This document shows, piece after piece, positions 20,201-35,200 of a stretch of 64,000 nucleotides of DNA. Origin of the DNA: CAYFZO01 sp965223735 (lineage in GTDB: Bacteria > Pseudomonadota > Gammaproteobacteria > Poriferisulfidales > Oxydemutatoraceae); assembly GCA_965223735.1 (NCBI GenBank), contig OZ245010.1:1612001-1676000 (forward strand), given 5' to 3'. A program made the translations under genes and the position numbers. The notes beneath the pieces were generated by a model. It was not told the origin of the DNA, searched no databases, and saw only the letters and a list, made by a program, of their open reading frames with translations. Within the stretch, counting starts at the first letter, position 1, and the number at the start of each line of letters is the position of its first letter.

Positions 20201-23200
20201 ATTCGCCCAGTTGGCGAATTTCCGAATGTCCGTCGGTGTTTCCGGCGGTTCTACTCGTGAAGAAGCCTTGACCGGAGTGGGTGGGGATGGTTTCGAAGTG
20301 CCCTCAGGCGCCACTCTGGGGTTATTGGGCGACCTGAAAGACGGTCTCGAGAACTTCAACGGCATAGGGGAATTGCGCGTTGCACTGGTGGATGTGCCCG
20401 GCCAGGACGGCATACAAGGGCCCGGGACTGAACGGTCATTTTTCCTGTCGATCGCCGCGAGGGATGATCCGCTTGAACTGGATCTGCCGGAATTTTTGAT
20501 GGTGAACGTCGGCACGTCCGAGACTTTCATCCGTGGCGTAAGCGATCCCGACGTTGACCCGATCGCCCTTGTCGGCGCCGGCGGCGGGGAGCTCGCGGGC
20601 AACAACGCCCCCTACCTCAGAGCCGGAGATACTTTAATCGTGAAGATCTCGGCGCCCGGCAACGCTTCCGAGGCGGACAAGATGTCGGTCGGGGTGGCTG
20701 ATAACACTGGCGCAGTGAGTCTTGTGGGAGAAGAACTTCGCTATTTGAGCGTCGCCGTCGGCAATGTCGCGGTTGGCCGGGATAGCACGGCAGGCGTGGT
20801 GACTTCCACCATCACGTTCACGGCGCTGCTTTCTTCAGACACGGCGAACGAGGTTTTGAAAGCGCTGGCGATTGTGGTGGACGCAGACTTCACTTACGCG
20901 CAGGATCGCCAGGATCGCAGCGTCGAGGTGACATGGGAGACCTCGCGCAATGACGGCGCGGATGGTCTGGGCGACGGAACCGCTACCGGGCGGGTCTCTA
21001 GGACTGACACGTTCACGCTGACGGGTGATGATCTGCCGCTGGTGTTCATCCCCGGAGACAATGGTCTTGGTCGGGCGCCGGTATCTGAGGACAGCTTGCA
21101 GGCGGCGACTTTTGCTGAAGGTGCGGTCCGCGTCATTCCTGCAGCGTCAACGATCAGCCTGAACGAAGGTGGAGACCTCACCCCCGACGGTGTTGCTGTT
21201 ATCACCATTGGAGTGCAATTAAAGGACGCTGAGGGTTCAATCATAGATGGTAATGTGAGTAATGCTGCGGGCAGGCGTCTCTCCCCGCTCGATAGACCGG
21301 TGGCCGATAACGAGATTATTACTGTTGGGGGGGTGCAATACCGGATTGGCTTTTTGTTCGCCTCCCTCAGGGAATCGAGCGGCATTATGGATGCGGTCGT
21401 CGTCGGGGACACCGCCGCGACTCACGAGCAGGCTTTGGCGTTTCTCAAATCGCTTCGTTTCAAGCTCACCGGGGATGATGACGACCTGGTTGACACCGAC
21501 GCCCGATTCTTCATTGCACTGGTACCGCCGACCGGCCCCGGGATCGATTCTACAGTGGAGCTAGCAACATATTACATCCCGATCTTGGCGACGAACGACA
21601 TTGAGTACACGGTTGCTGCCACGGAAACGACCATAACCGAAACCGAAGGTGCTTTACTCAGCGCCGACAGCCCCCATACTCTGCTTGTTCTGACAGGTTA
21701 CAATGTAGTTGAAACAGGCGACACCGCCGCGCCGCCACAAATTTTTGGTGTGACGAGTGTCAATGAGGGGAGTTCGGGCGGGCAGTTGTTTGCGTCCGAT
21801 GATGCTGGCATATCGGCATCTTGTGATGCGGGTACCGGCGATTGTGTTGTCAGCTTCGGGGAATCCCCGATCGCCAATAGATGGGGCACCCTCACGTTTA
21901 ATGTGATGGTTGCCGACAGCGGCGGCCGCGAGACGATCGTTGACGCCGACGGCTCTACGACGATTTTCACCTTGAGAGTAACCCCGGTCAATGACTTGCC
22001 GGAGTTTTCTCCCCCGGATGTTGCCCCCCTCGCGGATCTGGAGGAAGATGGCAGCGCACTGAAAGTGATTCTGGAGGGCACCAATGGGCCGGAAGAGTCA
22101 GGCACACCGACCTTTAGCATCGAGGCCAGGACGGGCGTTTTCAGCTTAACAGGCGCGGGGGGCGCTCCCGGAGCAGCCAGGCCAAACCTTGCCAGCATTA
22201 GCGGGAACGAATTGACCATCGACCCATCGCAGGTGGAGAACGCCTGTGGTGAGGGCACTCTCACGATCTCGGCGCGGGAATCAGGGATAAACGGCGCTCC
22301 AGCCCCCTTCAGCGGTGGGGCTTTGGGGGCTCAGGGGCGGGTCGCGAGCATCGCCATTGCCTGTACCAATGATCCTATGGAAATCACCCTTGACCCCGCT
22401 GAGAACATTGATGTTCCGGTGGGCGGAAGAACAACTCTGGCTTTCACCTTGAGCGACCCCGACTGGGTTAACGGCAGGTATATTGGCCGCGCCGATGAGA
22501 TCATCGCGCGGGGCGGAATACTGACGGTCAAATTGCAAGAGGGAAGCGGAGACCCTTCTGCCCTCGCGGCGGCCGGTGTGAACATTGACTTCGTCGAGAG
22601 TACCGACGTGGCGGTCTCCACCACCCCATCGGTTGTTGACCCCCTGCCGGCATCTGACCCCTTTGGTCAGCTTCATGGGAAATTCAACATCTCCGTTAGT
22701 GGAACGCGAGTGGGGAGTGTTACAAGACAACGGGTGTCAGACGTTCAGACTTTTGAAGGCGACGACAGTGATACTGCTGTTCTCAACAGAACGCATTTTC
22801 TGAAAATAGAGATTGACGAAACGGATGTGCGCAGGGGTCTCTTTGAGAAATTAATCAACCTGATCGAGGTTTCGAGTCACGACTATGATCCATATCCGGA
22901 GGTCAGAGGCAGGACGATTGTTGTCGAGTTTGAGGAGGCGGACAATGACCGCGCGCGCGACCTCACCGGGAGTGCTGATGCTGAGGTGGTGCACACCGCC
23001 AGGCTGCCTCAAATGATCAACATGCTCGGCGACCCGCCGGCTTCCCTCAGCGTGTCTCGGAATCCCGACGACGGTGACTTCACTGAAAGTAATCTGCAGA
23101 CGCAGATGTCGGGGGTTTCGATCGTGCACCCCTCAACGGCTATCCACCAGATAGTGGATATCAACCCGCCGGGCATCACCGATGATCGGTTCAGACAATT

Positions 23201-26200
23201 CATCATTGAAATGGTGTTCGAGAATGGCGGTGTTCCCCAGTCTCTTACTGACAACTTGCTTATCAAGGAGAGCAGGGTGGTGGATTTTGTACCATTAGAG
23301 CCCAGCGGGCAGCAGGTTAGTATCGGCAGGGGGAGTGAAGAACGATCGCTTGGCGCGAATGTCAGGGACGGGCGTCTCGAATTTGACGCGGACCCATCAG
23401 GAGGAATAGACGCATCATGGTTCAAGACGCTACTGACAGAGCGTCTGAGGTTCAAATTGGCGGATGGCCAGAATGACCCGGGCGAGACGGTGCGATTCAT
23501 CTTTACCGCCACACCTGCTGAGCGCTCTCCCAACCAGACGCCGGCGGAAACGTCCGTTACCTACACCATCACACCGCAGAACGACCCGCCGACGGGTGTT
23601 GCGCAGGACATTCCCGCCGTGGATGAAGTCCTCCCCGGTGCTGATGCGTACAGAACGACGATAATAAGCAATCTGTCTCCGGTTGAAAGCGATCAGTCGG
23701 TACTGGGGAGGATCTCCTATTTTGGCGGGGCGACACAAGTTGGCAATCCCGGTATAAATAACGCCACAGCTGAGCTTTTCAGTGTGAATCCGGCAGTCAG
23801 TCTTTCAGGAGGGGATTCCGTAGAATTGGTATACGCCCCGAGAGCCTATCGACATGGGACTTTGACGTTCTCCGTGCAGGTTGGAGACTCCGACGGCGCT
23901 ACAGCCGACTTTGGTCCGTTCACGATAACGATCAACCCCGTCGATAATGAGCCGGAGATTACCGCGCTCGCTGTTGTACCTTATGATGAAGGTGCTGCAC
24001 GACTGATTGAGTTGAGCGACATAAGCAACGGCCCTGATGAGCAGCCTGTGTCGGCGGATCACCCCGTCGTGATGTCGGCGTCAATTCGCGGTGTTCTGGT
24101 TCAGCCGGGCGTGGAGGTGCAGGTGAACAGTCAAAACCTCCTTGACAGTGCGGCTTCAGTGACTCAGGACACGGTGTCGGTGGCGATCACTGGCCATAAT
24201 GGCCCTGATTTATTGCCTCGTATCAATGGTGCGACAACGATCACCTTCACGGCGACGGACGGCACGGCGGATTCGGGCATCGCAGGTGGCGACACCGGGC
24301 TAACGGCAACCCGTGAAGTCTTGGCGATCATCAACCCGGTCAACGATGCGCCGGTTCTGGCGCAGGCGCCCGGCGCCCCATTCAGCGTCGCGCCGGGTGA
24401 AGCAACCACGCTGAAGGCGACCATCACGGACCCGGATATACGGGCGCGCTTGGCGGGGTTTTCACCGGGATCGTCCGAACTGGGGTATCGCGCAGGTTCT
24501 GCATTGACCGTGGCGCTTGACGAGGGGTCACGAAATGCCGAGGTGGACAGTGAGGCGGTGAACATTCGGTTGGTGGATTTCCTGCAAGCAGGCGAGAGCT
24601 TCGACGTTGACAGCGTCGTAGTTGACGGCACCGTAGTTAACGGCGTCAGCCTCACAGTTTTCCGTTTTGTCAGCGCGGATGATCTCACCATCAGGGTCAG
24701 CAGGACCGGCGTGGGCCTCATCGGGCAGATCAGAGTGACGCGCTCGACGCCGCTGGCGGTGACCACCGGCGACAACCGGCAGATTCTGATGGCCGAGGTG
24801 ACGAGCAATATGCGCCGGGAAGCCATGAACGCTTTCCTGCAAGCCGCCATAATGATCTCGATAGACGGCACCGATACAAGCATCAGACAGGACCGCGTGG
24901 TTGAGATCAGTTTTTGGGACCAGGGCAATGACGGCGAAGGGGGCAATGCGGGCCCCCCGAAGCCTTCAAATAAGTTGGCATTTGCGTTGACCTCTGATCC
25001 GGCTCCGGTCATTACGTTTGGCGCTGCGGTAACTCTGACTGAAGACGAGTTGAAGCAACCGCAAGTGATATTCGCCAACACAACGATCACGGATGTCAAT
25101 GAAGGCACCAGCCTTGACCCCGGAACGGCTTCGGGTGGATTTCATGGCGCTGCAATCGCGAGTATTCAAGTCGTCGCCTCAGCCGGGGCGAACGGGGCTC
25201 TGCCCAATCCCACGTGGGTGACGGATGCTTTGCCGTCGGGGTTTAGTGCAGCACCGAACGGCCTCGCGGTAGCGCTGACGCCGACCGGCGCCTCCACCTT
25301 GACTTCAACGGGCGGCGCGCAGGCGGCTTTGAGGGCGTTGAGTTTCAGGATAGCGGATGACAATCAAGACCCGCCGGATCAGATAACGTTTGAAGTCACC
25401 TTGACGCCGGTTCAGGACGTGGCAGGCATCAACCCGACCAACGCAGTGGGGACTTACACGGTGAACGTAACTGACATCAACGATCCTCCGACGGTTGAGC
25501 TCGTTACAGATACAGTTAGACAGGATGAAGACGACCCGGATGGCTTGGCTGACACGGTGATAACTATCGGCAGCGCCAACGCCATAGAGACGGGACAGGC
25601 GTTGCAGCAGGGAGCAGCAACCACTGTTGCTGCAAGTCTTACGAGCGCCCCAAACAATGTTGATGGGGGGTTCGAGAGCCTGTTCACAACCTTGCCGTCA
25701 GTCAATGTGAGCAGGACGCAAATACAAGTGACTCATGGAAGACCGGCTCCCGACAAGTACGGAACTGTCGAGTACACATTCGTGATTCGGGACAGCGGGG
25801 GCGGCTTTTCGAGTCAGCAGAGCTTCAGTTACGAAGTCGTTGCGGTTCCAGACCCCATCGTTGTGTCAGAGTCATCCTCCGCTACCGGTACTGAGGGTCA
25901 GGCGTTTCAAAGCGCTTCCTACACCGTTGCAGATGGCCCGGGAGAAATTGACGACATACGTGTCAAAGTCACCGGCCTTTCGCTGTGGCGCTATGGGGAC
26001 GTACGCAGGTTCGTTTCCGGCGCGGATGCGTTCAGGCAGTTGGAGGGTCTCCAAATATCTGTCGACGGCGTATCGCACTCCCTGACCGGCCTGGATCAGG
26101 AATTCACAGTGTCTTCAAGCGCGGTCCTGACGTTCCAGGGCAGACCCAAGACCGGTTTCGCGGAATTCAACGGCGGCGGGGCATTGACGGTTGAGCTGCA

Positions 26201-29200
26201 GGACGAATCCGGCGCGGACGTCGTGCAGCAAGCCTCCCCCACCTCACTGTCATTTTCCCTGTCGATCGCCGCGGAGGATGATCCGCTTGAACTGGATCTG
26301 CCGGGATTTTTGATGGTGAACGCCGGCACGGCCGAGACTTTCATCCGTGGCGTAAGCGATCCCGACGTTGACCCGATCGCCCTTGTCGGCGTCGGCGGCG
26401 GGGAGCTCGCGGGCAACAACGCCCACTACCTCAGAGCCGGAGATACTTTAATCGTGAAGATCTCGGCGCCCGGCAACGCTTCCGAGGCGGACAAGAGGGC
26501 GGTCGCGGGCGAAAATTCGGTCGGGGTGGCTGATAACACTGACGGAGTGAGTCTTGTGGGAGAAGAGCTTAGCCATTCGGGCGCCGCCGTCGGCAATGTC
26601 GCGGTTGCCCGGGATAGCACGGCAGGCGTGGTGACTTCCACCATCACGTTCACGGCGCTGCTTTCTTCAGACACGGCGAACGAGGTTTTGAAAGCGCTGG
26701 CGATTGTGGTGGACGCAGACTTCACTTACGCGCAGGATCGCCAGGATCGCAGCGTCGAGGTGACATGGGAGACCTCGCGCAATGACGGCGCGGATGGTCT
26801 GGGCGACGGAACCGCTACCGGGCGGGTCTCTAGGACTGACACGTTCACGCTGACGGGTGATGATCTGCCGCTGGTGTTCATCCCCGGAGACAATGGTCTT
26901 GGTCGGGCGCCGGTATCTGAGGACAGCTTGCAGGCGGCGACTTTTGCTGAAGGTGCGGTCCGCGTCATTCCTGCAGCGTCAACGATCAGCCTGAACGAAG
27001 GTGGAGACCTCACCCCCGACGGTGTTTTGGATATCTTAATTGCAGTGGAGTTAACGGACGCGTCTGGTTCATTCATAGGTGTTAATGTGAGTAATGCTGC
27101 GGCCAGGCGTCTCTCCCCGCTCGATAAACCGGTGATCCAGGGCGAGACGGTTACTGTTGAGGGGGTGCAATACAGGATTGGCTTTGCGGCCAGCAGCGAA
27201 GGGAGCGGCAGAATGCAGGCGACCATCATCAGTCAGTCCGTCGCGACTCACGCGCAGACTCTGGCGTTTCTCAGAGCGCTTCGTTTCAAGCTCACCGGGG
27301 ATGATGACGACCTGCTGGTTGGCATCACCAACGCCAAATTCACCATTTCACTGCTACCGCGGCCCGGCTCCGGGATCAATCAAGCAGCAGGGGAGGCAAC
27401 ACTTTTCATCCCGATCTTGGCGACGAACGACATTGAGTACACGGTTGCTGCCACGGCAACGTCCATAGTCGAAGATGCTTCACTCAGCGCCGACGAGCCC
27501 TCTACTCTGCTTGTTCTGACAGATTACAGTGTAGTTGAATCAGGCGACACCGCCGTGCAGATAGCATTTGCGCCTATCGTTCCCAATGGGAATATCAATG
27601 AGGGGAGTTCGGGCGGCCGGTTGTTTGCGTCCGCTGATGCTGGCATATCGGCATCTTGTGATGAGGCTACCGGCAATTGTGTTGTCAGCTTCGGGGAATC
27701 CCCGATCGCCAATAGATGGGGCACCCTCAGGTTTAGTGTGGAGGTTACCGACAGCGGCGGCAGGGAGGTGGTCGTTGACGCCGACGGCGATCCGAGGATT
27801 TTCACCATGAGAGTAAGACCGGTCAATGACTTGCCGGAGTTTTCTCCCCCGGATGTTACCCCCCTCGCGGATCTGGAGGAAGATGGCAGCGCACTGAAAG
27901 TGACTCTGGAGGGAACCAATGGGCCGGAAGAGTCAGGCACACCGACCTTTAGCATCAAGGCCAGGACGGGCGTTTTCGGCTTAACCAGGCCAAACCTTGC
28001 CAGCATTAGCGGGAACGAATTGACCATCGACCCATCGCAGGTGGGGAACGCCTGTGGTGAGGGCACTCTCACGATCTCGGCGCAGGAATCAGAGGTAAAC
28101 GGCGATCCAGCCCCCTTCAACAGCGGTGGGGCTTTGGGGACTAGTGAGCGGGTCGCGCGCATCGCCATTGCCTGTACCAATGATCCTATGGCAATCACCC
28201 TTGACCCCGCTGAGGACATTGATGTTCCGGTGGGCGGAAGTACAACTCTGGCTTTCGCCTTGAGCGACCCCGACTGGGTTAACGGCAGGTATATTGGCCG
28301 CGCCGATGAGATCATCGCGCGGGGCGGAATACTGACGGTCAAATTGCAAGAGGGAGGCGGAGACCCTTCTGCCCTCGCGGCGGCCGGTGTGCACATTGAC
28401 TTCGTCGAGAGTGACGATTTGACGGTGGAGGCGGCTGATACTGCCCCCGACCTGGCATCTGACGACCCCTTTGGTCATCTTCATGGGAAGTTCGACATCT
28501 CCGTTAGTGGAACGCGAGTGGGGAGTGTTACAAGACAACGGGTGTCAGACGTTCAGACTTTTCGTGTTTTAAATGAAGGCGTCTCCAGCACCGATGATGA
28601 TGATTTTCTCAACAGAACGCATTTTCTGAAAATAGAGATTGACAATGCGGATACGAGCAGGCGTCTCTTTGAGAAATTAATCAACCTGATCAGGGTTTCG
28701 GTTCACCGACATGATCCATATCCGGAGGTCAGAGGCAGGACGATTGTTGTCGAGTTTGAGGAGGCGGACAATGACCGCGCGCGCGACCTCACCGGGAGTG
28801 CTGATGCTGAGGTGGTGCACACCGCCAGGCTGCCTCAAATGATCAACATGCTCGGCGACCTGCCGGCTTTCCTCAGGGTGTCTCCGAATTCCGACGGTGA
28901 CTTCTCTGAAAGTAATCTGCAGACGCAGTCGTCGGGGGTTGCGATCGTGGGAGGGGTAGAGATAGGGGATAGGAACCCGCCGGGCATCGCCGATGATCGG
29001 TTCACCTCATTCACCATTGAAATGGTGTTCGAGAATGACGGTGTTCTCCAGTCTCTTACTGACAACTTGCTTGTCAAGAGGAACGAGGAGGCGGGTTTTG
29101 TACCATTAGTGTCCGAGACGTCGGTTAGTGTCGGCGGGTTTAGTGACAGACGAAATTATAACGGGCGTATCATAAGTGGACGTCTCGAGTTTGACACGGG

Positions 29201-32200
29201 CGTATTCGGAGAAGACGCATCATGGTTCAAGACGTTACTGACAGAGCGTCTGAGGTTCAAATTGGCGGATGACCAGGATGACCCGGGCGCGACGGTGCGA
29301 TTCGACTTTACCGCCACACCTCCTGCTGGGGCCTCTGTCAACCTGACGTCGGCGGAAACGTCCGTTACCTACACCATCACACCGCAGAACGACCCGCCGA
29401 CGGGTGTTGTGCAGGAGATTCCCGCCGTGGATGAAGTCCTCCCCGGTGCTGATGCGTACAGAACGACGATAATAAGCAATCTGTCTCCGGTTGAAAGGGG
29501 TCAGTCGGTACTGGGGAGGATCTCCTATATTCGCGGGGCGACACAAGTTGGCAATCCCGGTATAAATGATGAGGTAGAGGAGCTTATATCTTCTAGAGAT
29601 CCCCTTACACCTGATGGTCCATTAGATATTATCTTCGACCTCGTTGATGGGGACATAGGGGTCACATACGCCCCGAAACCCTACCGGCATGGGACTCATA
29701 CGTTCTCCGTGCGGGTTGGAGACTCCGGTGGTGGCGGCGCTGCAACCGTGTTTGGTCCGTTCACGGTAACGATCAACCCCGTCGATAATGAGCCGGAGAT
29801 TACCGCGCCCACACGCAGAGTGTTTTTTGAAGATTCTGCTATACGACGGCAGGTTAGGTTGAGCGATATAAGCAACGGCCCTGATGAGCAGCCTGTGTCG
29901 GCGGATCACCCCGTCGTGATGTCGGCGTCAATTAGCGGTTTTCTGGATCAGGATGGCGTGGAGGTGCAGGTGAACAGTCAAAACCTCCTTGACAGTGCGG
30001 CTTCAGTGACTCAGGACACGGTGTCGGTGGCGATCACTGGCCATAATGGCCCTGATTTATTGCCTCGTATCAATGGTGCGGCAACGATCACCTTTACGGC
30101 GACGGACGGCACGGCGGATTCGGGTATCGCAGGTGGCGACACCGGGCTAACGGCAACCCGTGAAGTCGGGGTGACCATCAAGCCGGTCAACGATGCGCCG
30201 GTTCTGGCGCAGGCGCCCGGCGCCCCATTCAGCGTCGCGCCGGGTGAAGCAACCACGCTGAAGGCGACCATCACGGACCCGGATATACGGGCGCGCTTGG
30301 CGGGGTTTTCACCGGGATCGTCCGAACTGGGGTATCGCGCAGGTTCTTCATTGACCGTGGCGCTTGACGAGGGGTCACGAAATGCCGAGGTGGACAGTAA
30401 GGCGGTGAACATTCGGTTGGTGGATGCCCTGCAAGCAGACGGCGGCCGTCTTGAAGTTGGCGGCGTCGAGTTCAGGGTTTTCCGTTTTGTCAGCGCGGAT
30501 GATCTCACCATCATCGCCGGCAGCGGCAGCACGGGCTTCGGGCAGATCAAAGTGACGCGCTCGACGCCGCCGGCGGTGACCACCGGCGACAACCGGCAGA
30601 TTCTGAGGGCCGACGTCGTGACGAGCAATCTGCGCCAGGAAGCCATGAACGCTTTCCTGCAATCCGCCATAATGATCTCGATAGACGACACCGATACAAG
30701 CATCAGACAGGACCGCGTGGTTGAGATCAGTTTTTGGGACCAGGGCAATGACGGCGAAGGGGGCGATGCGGGCCCCCCGAAGCCTTCAAATCAGTTGGCA
30801 TTTGCGTTGACCTCTGATCCGGCTCCGGTCATTACGTTTGGCGCTGCGGTAACTCTGACTGAAGACGGGTTGAAGCAACCGCAAGTGATATTCGCCAACA
30901 CAACGATCACGGATGTCAATGAAGACCTTGATAGGGCTCGTGCAGACGCCAGGGACGGAAAGCATGGCGCCGCAATCCTTCGCATTCAAGTCGTCGCCTC
31001 AGCCGGGGTGAACGGGACTCTGGACGGTTCCACGTGGGTGACGGATGCTTTGGGAGGGGGGTTTACGGTGGAGTCAGCTGCGGACGCCCTCACGGTAAAC
31101 CTGAGGGCGGCCGAGGGGTTTTCCCCGGCTTCCACGAGCGAGGTGCAGGCGGCTTTGAGGACGTTGAGTTTCAGGATAGCGGATGACAATCAAGACCCGC
31201 CGGAGACGATAACGTTTGAAGTCACCTTGAGGCCGGTTCAGGGCGTGGCAGGCATCAACCCGACCAACGTAGTAGGGACTTACACGGTGGTGGTGGATGA
31301 CATCAATGATCCTCCGACGGTTGAGCTCGATATAGATACAGTTGAGCAGGATGAAGACGACCCGGATGGTTTGGCTAACACGGTGATAATTATCGGTAGC
31401 GCCGACGCCATAGAGACGGGACAGGCGTTGCAGCAGGGAGCAGCAGCCCGTGTTGATGCAAGTCTTGCGAGCAGCCCAAACAATGTTGATGGGGGGTTCG
31501 AGAGCCTGTTCACAACCTTGCCGTCAGTCAATGTGAGCAGGACGCAAATACAAGTGACTCATGGAACACCGGCTCCCGGTAAGTACGGAACTGTCGAGTA
31601 CAGCTTCACGGTTCAGGACGCCGGCGGGGGCGATAGCGATACGTCAGAACCATTTTCGTTCACTTACCAAGTCCGCCCGGTGGCAGATCCGTTAGTGGTG
31701 ACAGTCTCGGCGCGCCGCGCGCCCGATCCTGAGGGCACTACTCAGTTGCTTCGAAGCACTGCTTCTTTGACCGTAGCCGACGGGCCGGAAGAGAACGACG
31801 ACATACGTGTCAAAGTCACCAGTTTTGAATTGCGGCGCAATGGGGACCGGGGCAGATCAATTTCCGGTGCGGATGCATTCGCCCAGTTGGCGAATTTCCG
31901 AATGTCCGTCGGTGTTTCCGGCGGTTCTACTCGTGAAGAAGCCTTGACCGGAGTGGATGAGGATGGTTTCGAAGTGCCCTCAGGCGCCACTCTGAGGTTA
32001 TTGGGCGACCTGAAAGACGGTCTCGAGAACTTCAACGGCATAGGGGAATTGCGCGTTGAACTGATGGATGTGCCCGGCCAGGACGGCATACAAGGGCCCG
32101 GGACTGAACGGTCATTTTTCCTGTCAATCGCCGCAAGGGATGATCCGCTGGAATTGGAGCTGCCGGAATTTTTGGTGGTGAACGCCGGCACGACCGAGAC

Positions 32201-35200
32201 TTTCATCCGTGGCGTAAGCGATCCCGACGTTGACCCGATCGCCCTTGTCGGCGCCGGCGGCGGGGAGCTCGCGGGCAACAACGCCCCCTACCTCAGAGCC
32301 GGAGATACTTTAATCGTGAAGATCTCGGCGCCCGCCGACGCTTCCGCTACGGACAAGGAGGCGGTCGCGCGCGAAAATTCGGTCGGGGTGGTTGATAACA
32401 CTGACGGAGTGATTCTTGTGGGAGAAGAACTTCGCTATTTGAGCGTCGCCGTCGGCAATGTCGCGGTTGGCCGGGATGGATCGGCAGGCGTGGTGACTTC
32501 CACCATCACGTTCACGAGCTCGCTTTCTTCAGACACGGCGAACGTGGTTTTGAAAGCGCTGGCGATTGTGGTGGACGCAAACGCCGCTTACTCGCAGGAT
32601 CGCAGCGTCGAGGTGACATGGGAGACCTCGCGCAATGACGGCGCGGATGGTCTGGGCGACAGAACCGCTACCGGGCGGGTCTCTAAGACTGACGGGTTCA
32701 CGATGACGGGTGATGAGATTCCCCCGACATTGCCGTCAGACACGAGTGTGAAGGTCGAGACTGCCGTGACCACTGCGACGTTGTTGTGGGTGCCCGCACA
32801 AGACCGGGTGGCGCAGGGCGGTGAGATTGTCCCGGCCGAGGACGGCAGCCCTTACGGCGGCCTGCGTTACACGGTGGTGATCAGGGAGGAGGGTTCAACC
32901 CGCCCCCAAACGGTCACGTTCGACGAAGCGCCTTACGCGGGGGGCGAATATAGGACCCATGATGATGGCACTGGCGGCGGCGCGGGCTACGTTCTGATCA
33001 AGGAGGGTGAAGGTGAGGGTAGGCGTGCGGAGTTCCAGATAACGCGGGCGAACGCGGTGCTGATCCCGGGCAGAACGTACGAGTTCCAGTTGACGGCGAC
33101 CGACAGGGCGGGCAACCCGCAGGACGGTGCTTTGAAATACGACCCGGTATCGGAGAAGATGAAGACGGGCGTCGTCGATGACAATGACAACGGCATCCAC
33201 GACGAACTCGACGCGGTGATTGCGGCGGGCGGTGGACTGGAGCGTTATTGCGGCGGTGATGAATTCGCCGTCGGCAGCGACGGCGTGCCGAACCGGGTGG
33301 AAGTGCGGATCGGAACGGACTGCCGGGACGTGGCGCCTTACATGACGGATGACTCCATACCGGGAAGTCCTCGGTTTGGTGAGATCGGTATGCGCACAGT
33401 AGCCGGGACGGGGCCGATAACGCGGGTCGAGTTGATGGCGCCGGAATGCACCAATTGCGGGACGCTGACGGCGTATAGTGCCGTCCAGTACGACGAAGAT
33501 GACTCCGGATGCACCGATAGATCAGGTCGTGCGGGTGTGCCCGGGTCGGATAATCCGTGCCAGGCGGCGGATAAGGACGGCGACGGCTACGTGCTGCTGG
33601 GTTCGTTCACGCGGAATATCCTGTGGGTGGCGGAGAACGAATTCGGCTGGGCGAGCGCCGTGGAGGAAATCTACGTCGCGCCGCCGGTGGGCTTTGACCT
33701 GAGTATGCAGACGGCGGCGGCGGGCTTGACGAATGTCAGTCTGCCGGTGTCGGTGGCCGTATCGGATGACGTGTTGAATTCAGAGTTCATGTTCAGCGTT
33801 GAATTGAGGGCGGGGGGCGAACAGCCGATACAGCTGGATCAGGATAATACGAATGGTGTTGTAGAGGCTACCCTGTCGTCTCCATTGACGACGCAGGAGG
33901 TGACGCTGGCGATCATCCCCGCCTCCTTTACCCACAACTTTGTTTTGGCTAACAAGACGGTGGAGGTGAAGGTCTTTGAGCGGCCTGCAAGTGAGGTAGT
34001 GTTTGGTTTCGGTGATCGCGGCCTGCCGCTGTATGTTCGTCGTGATGGCAACTTCTTGCCGCTCGGCAGCAATGATCTCATCCCCCTGACTTTCACCGTC
34101 AACGCACCGAGTGAGGTGTCCGGGGGGTCATTCATGGTAGACATTCGGAGGCACCGCTGGGACGAGCCGTCGTCTTCCGTTTCCGTGTCGTCCAAATCGG
34201 TGATGGATGGCTCAACGGTTGACCTGAGTGATGAAATTGAAATCAGTGATACTGCTATTGAAGTTGGCGACACGATTGAAGTAAGGGCTTCAACCACGGC
34301 GGATAGCTTTGTTGAAGGCAGGTTCATTGTGGTGGTTGTCGATGCTAAGTTGGATGCCAATGGTAATGGGGTACCAGATTCCAGGGAGGGCGACGCCGGG
34401 GCGGGCGAAAGGCGTCTGCCGGTTTACGGCGCACGCATGAACAGCGTGATCAGCGAGCGGCGTGAGTTTGTTGAGGTTTCCGGATCAGAGAGTGATCTGA
34501 CGTTGGCGCTGGGCGGCTACGCTTATGCCTTGGCTGATGACTCGGAGGAGCAAGGATTCGGGAACCAGGGAACCCGGTATTCGGTCGTGTTGCACAACCC
34601 CGTTCCGGGTATCAGGCCGTTGGAGGGTCTGGATGTGACGGACGTGGCGACCGGTGTGTTTGACTTCAGCGTCAAGGTTTCGCCCGGCAGGGTGGTGGTT
34701 GTGTTGATCCCGCTGTTGAGGGAAGCGACGCAACCCTCGCCGGTGTACAAGTTTATGGAAGGTGAATGGGACGAGTTTGCGGTGGTCAACGCCGATCGGG
34801 TGTATAGCGCGCCGGTGCCGTGCCCGTCGTCCAATGCGAGGCGGCAGCCGGACGGGGGGGCGTTTGATCCGGGTCAGCACGCATGGCGTTCAGCGAATGA
34901 CGGGGTGCGCGAAGGGGATCGTTGTCTGCTGATGCAGATCCAGGACGGGGGCGCTAACGATGCCGACGGGACGGCGAACGGCGTCATCCATGACCCGAAC
35001 GCGCTGGCTGTGGGGTTGCCGCTTTTGGAGCCGGTCATTAGGCCGATGATGGGGACGGTCAGTTCTAGGTCGTCGGCAGAGGTGACGGTTTCGACGAGGC
35101 CGGAGATAATGGACTCCGACCGGCGCGTCAGGATCACGTTGACGTTAGAGCTTGAGCCAACCACCGCGACGGTGTCGGTGAAGTTCAAGGACCCTGACGG

